The notes under the pieces: model-generated
What the model was told of the DNA's origin: nothing
The model's database searches: none
Seen by the model: the letters and a program-made list of their open reading frames with translations, nothing else
In this document: positions 6,100 through 7,744 of the stretch, in pieces
Position numbering within the stretch: position 1 is the stretch's first letter
How the letters are laid out: each line of letters begins with the position of its first letter
Assembly: GCA_036725605.1 (NCBI GenBank)
Contig: DAIMDW010000072.1
Span: forward strand, 1 to 7,744
DNA length: 7,744 nucleotides
Source: CALBTQ01 sp036725605
Lineage (GTDB): Bacteria > Lernaellota > Lernaellaia > Lernaellales > Lernaellaceae
Direction: 5' to 3'
Made by a program: the position numbers and the translations under genes

Positions 6100-6747
6100 A
6101 TGAAACAGCCGAAGGAGAAAGTGCGCAAGCGGGATCTGGAAGCCACGCGGGAACGCATCTTAACGGCCGGAAGACGGGAGTTTTCCGAACACGGGTTGCA
6201 GGGTGCGCGGGTGGATCGTATTGCGCTCAAGGCCAAAGCCAACAAGTACATGATCTATTACATTTTCGGCAACAAAGAGGGGCTGTACCTGGCGTGCCTG
6301 GAGTCGTTGTGGGAAACCAAGACGATCCTGGTCGATGAGCCGCTTCTGACCGGGCCGATCACGATCGAGCATTTTACGATGCTGACGGCGTTGGCCATGG
6401 ACATGTTTGCGCAAAATCACGAGACCGCGCGGATGCTGCTGCACGATCTGGTGTCGGGCGGCGAGCATCTCCGCAAGCTGAAGGAGAAACGACCCGAGCT
6501 GTTCACCACGTTCAATGTGCTGATCATGCTGCTGAACCAGATGATGGAAGCGGGAACGATCAAAAAAATCGACCCGGAAAAGGCGATTCTCTTCTTGGCG
6601 GTACACCTGATTTCCTTTACGGCGGTATCGCCGCAGTTTGAAATTCTGGTGCCCAGGGATTCGGACAAATACGAGAGCGTTAACGATTTCGAATCGTGGA
6701 AAGCGTTCGTGGGCGAAGTCATCCGCCGGGTGTTGAGCGTGACGTGA
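6100..6747 (+). CDS. TetR/AcrR-family transcriptional regulator
   Basis: The 215-aa protein has a standard TetR_N DNA-binding domain at about residues 14-62. The pattern ATRERILTAGRREFSEHGLQ is followed by a helix-turn-helix near 37-56, with recognition helix KYMIYYIF, then the usual GNKEGLY. Residues 63-215 form the helical ligand-binding and dimer domain. It contains a hydrophobic helix near 160-180, but no ligand can be named. I chose ATG 6100, with AAGG at 6088-6091 eight bases upstream. A TTG at 6085 would be in frame but lies inside the operator and has no such site. The strong promoter and operator directly upstream indicate autorepression. The stop is 50 bases before the next lipoprotein gene on the same strand, with no terminator between them, so that gene may belong to the same transcript. 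No efflux pump or enzyme gene of the kind often found next to TetR regulators is present here. The family call is secure. Confidence 0.95.
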   Translation: MKQPKEKVRKRDLEATRERILTAGRREFSEHGLQGARVDRIALKAKANKYMIYYIFGNKEGLYLACLESLWETKTILVDEPLLTGPITIEHFTMLTALAMDMFAQNHETARMLLHDLVSGGEHLRKLKEKRPELFTTFNVLIMLLNQMMEAGTIKKIDPEKAILFLAVHLISFTAVSPQFEILVPRDSDKYESVNDFESWKAFVGEVIRRVLSVT

Positions 6748-6797
6748 GACGACCGGTCGCAGGCTTTATCTTTCAATCTTAAAAAAAGGCGATGCGG

Positions 6798-7469
6798 GTG
6801 AAAAACTATTGGCTGACGGCTATCGTGCTGCTGCTTTTCGGCGCGGGGGCGATCATCGCGGCGTGCAACGGCGACGACGATGACGACAACGATGACGCGA
6901 GCGACGACGACGCCTCGCCCGTCGACGATGACGACGCCACTCCCGACGACGACGACACCACCCCGGACACGGACGACGACAGCGCGGACGACGACGACGT
7001 CACGCCGGGGGAATTTTCCTGCAACGGCGACGTGTGCAGTGATCCGGCATCCGGCTTGATGTGGCAGAACGGCGACGCGTGCGACCTGAATTGGGCCGGC
7101 GCGAAAAGCCATTGCGAACAACTGTCCTGGGGCGGCTTCGACGACTGGCGACTGCCGACGGTGTCGGAGCTGCGCAGCCTCATCCGTGGTTGCGACAACA
7201 CGGCGACCGGCGGCGATTGCGGCGTCACCGACGAGTGTCTGGCTTATATGATGTGTTGGAATCCGCCGTGCAACGGCTGTCCGTTTTTCAGCGGGCCCGG
7301 GCCGGCGGGACGCTACTGCCCGGCGGAACTGGCCGGCGACGGGTGGATCCACTGGACGACCCAGCAGGTCACCGAAAACTCCGACACCGCCTGGCGCATC
7401 CACTTCTACAACGGCCTGGTCAGCTACAACGACACGACGTATCTGTACTGCGCCCGGTGCGTGAGGTAG
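6798..7469 (+). CDS. Poly-Asp-tethered lipoprotein with DUF1566 (Lcl C-terminal) domain
   Basis: I favour GTG 6798 as the start. AAGG at 6786-6789 sits 8 bases before it, but only 2 bases before the ATG at 6792. The GTG start also gives MKNYWLT, matching MKYNLWT of the lipoprotein at 3320. The 223-aa product has a hydrophobic leader with a good lipobox, IAAC (lipidated C23), and an acidic tether at 26-67. Residues 86-223 fit DUF1566: SGLMWQNG at 85-92, W99-A-G-A-K, DDWRLPTVSELRSL at 115-128, and an ending W-R-I-H-F-Y-N-G-L ... Y-L-Y-C-A-R-C-V-R. The domain is found in many cell-surface proteins; its biochemical role is not established. Ten or more cysteines in the head suggest disulfides outside the cytoplasm. 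The block DDDDDNDDAS (26-35) also occurs at 26-35 in the other lipoprotein. The gene follows the tetR-family gene by 50 bases and may be co-transcribed. No clear own promoter or terminator is visible. Confidence 0.9.
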   Translation: MKNYWLTAIVLLLFGAGAIIAACNGDDDDDNDDASDDDASPVDDDDATPDDDDTTPDTDDDSADDDDVTPGEFSCNGDVCSDPASGLMWQNGDACDLNWAGAKSHCEQLSWGGFDDWRLPTVSELRSLIRGCDNTATGGDCGVTDECLAYMMCWNPPCNGCPFFSGPGPAGRYCPAELAGDGWIHWTTQQVTENSDTAWRIHFYNGLVSYNDTTYLYCARCVR

Positions 7470-7470
7470 T

Positions 7471-7514
7471 CCGGGAATAAATCCTGAACCTACCGGGAAT
7501 AATTCCTGGACCTG
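7471..7514. repeat. Two 22-bp tandem direct repeats
   Basis: Unit 1 (7471-7492) and unit 2 (7493-7514) share 19 of 22 bases, both beginning CCGGGAATAA. Unit 2 contains the imperfect palindrome CCGGGAATAATTCCTGG (7493-7509). The pair starts one base after the lipoprotein stop codon. With no T-run it is not an intrinsic terminator. It could be a protein-binding site, an mRNA 3' element or the edge of a repeat element. Confidence 0.75.
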
Positions 7515-7598
7515 TATACAACCTTCATTGTGTGGAGCCTCGGCCGGCGCTGACGCGCATGGGAGATCGTGCTGTTTGCTACCAGATCCCGCATCTAG

Positions 7599-7701
7599 GA
7601 GACTGTCGATTTTCTCGTTTTGAGAAAGAATGCGTCTGCCGCCCCTCCGGGGCTTGGGGGAAAAATGGGCTTTTTTGCCCGGCGCTTACGAGACTGTCGA
7701 T
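7599..7701. repeat. 12-bp direct repeat flanking a hairpin-rich segment
   Basis: GAGACTGTCGAT occurs at 7599-7610 and again at 7690-7701, with starts 91 bases apart. Between the copies lie TTTCTC/GAGAAA (7611-7616 with 7622-7627), GCCCC/GGGGC (7641-7645 with 7649-7653) and GGGC/GCCC (7667-7670 with 7677-7680). Direct repeats around hairpins suggest a small insertion, or two copies of the end of one mobile element. No transposase frame is present. Confidence 0.55.
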
Positions 7702-7739
7702 AAATGCGCCGACAGGCGACAAACAGCCCCGTCAGGGGC
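7641..7739. repeat. Pair of REP-like GCCCC/GGGGC hairpins in opposite orientation
   Basis: CGCCCCTCCGGGGCT (7640-7654) and AGCCCCGTCAGGGGCG (7725-7740) are near-inverted copies of each other, and each forms a five-base GC stem. A smaller CGCC/GGCG hairpin lies at 7707-7718. Hairpins of this 'GCCCC..GGGGCG' type are frequent between genes in several phyla, from memory. Apart from repeats, 7515-7744 shows no gene. The frame from GTG 7532 to TAG 7744 simply crosses these repeats. Confidence 0.5.
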
Positions 7740-7744
7740 GATAG

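Noticed and set aside
6750..6759. CGACCGGTCG palindrome after the tetR-family gene as a second operator or terminator
   Set aside because: Its half-sites are spaced differently from the 6068-6085 palindrome, it cannot form a usable loop, and no T-run follows.
7532..7744. 70-aa frame from GTG 7532 to TAG 7744
   Set aside because: It crosses REP-like hairpins and direct repeats, has no convincing RBS, and shows no protein-like pattern.

Overview
The window is GC-rich and looks like an ordinary chromosomal stretch from a Gram-negative bacterium. Two of its proteins are lipoproteins with long poly-aspartate tethers, one of them carrying a MopE-type motif and a Cys-rich repeat region, and there is also a DUF1566-type domain. 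This combination is typical of deltaproteobacterial-style lineages (Myxococcota/Bradymonadia) and of some uncultured phyla such as Lernaellota. That placement rests on protein style only and is tentative. No rRNA, tRNA, CRISPR array, phage gene or transposase gene is visible.

Layout. Positions 1-242 are a leader region with a weak terminator-like element and a possible promoter. 243-2129 (+) encodes an M3-family oligoendopeptidase F with an N-terminal signal sequence, closed by a perfect intrinsic terminator at 2158-2188. 2190-2613 has no gene and holds a mosaic of short inverted repeats, including a REPIN/MITE-like paired hairpin element at 2234-2373, followed by a possible promoter. 2614-3210 (+) encodes a 198-aa protein with one membrane anchor and no family I recognise. 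3320-5278 (+) encodes a large lipoprotein: poly-Asp tether, Cys-rich repeats, MopE-type motif, then a beta-helix-like domain. 5304-5777 (-) converges on it and encodes a small protein with two canonical EF-hands. 5778-6099 is an AT-rich divergent intergenic region with a near-consensus promoter and an overlapping operator-like palindrome in front of a TetR-family regulator (6100-6747, +). That regulator is followed 50 bp later by a second poly-Asp lipoprotein, with a DUF1566-type domain (6798-7469, +). The last 275 bases hold only repeats: a 22-bp tandem repeat, a 12-bp direct repeat and several REP-like hairpins.

How the genes may work together. Most products are predicted to be exported or envelope-anchored: the protease, the single-TM protein and the two lipoproteins. 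The two lipoproteins have unrelated heads on a closely matching leader and acidic tether, with the residue block N31-D-D-A-S35 at identical numbering. This suggests a reusable surface-display module. The EF-hand protein and the very acidic tethers suggest a divalent-cation theme, which is inference. The TetR protein probably represses its own promoter and may control the downstream lipoprotein by read-through. I see no complete, clearly novel defence or metabolic system. The most unusual material is the acidic-tether lipoprotein pair, the TetR-lipoprotein unit and the repeat-rich intergenic regions.
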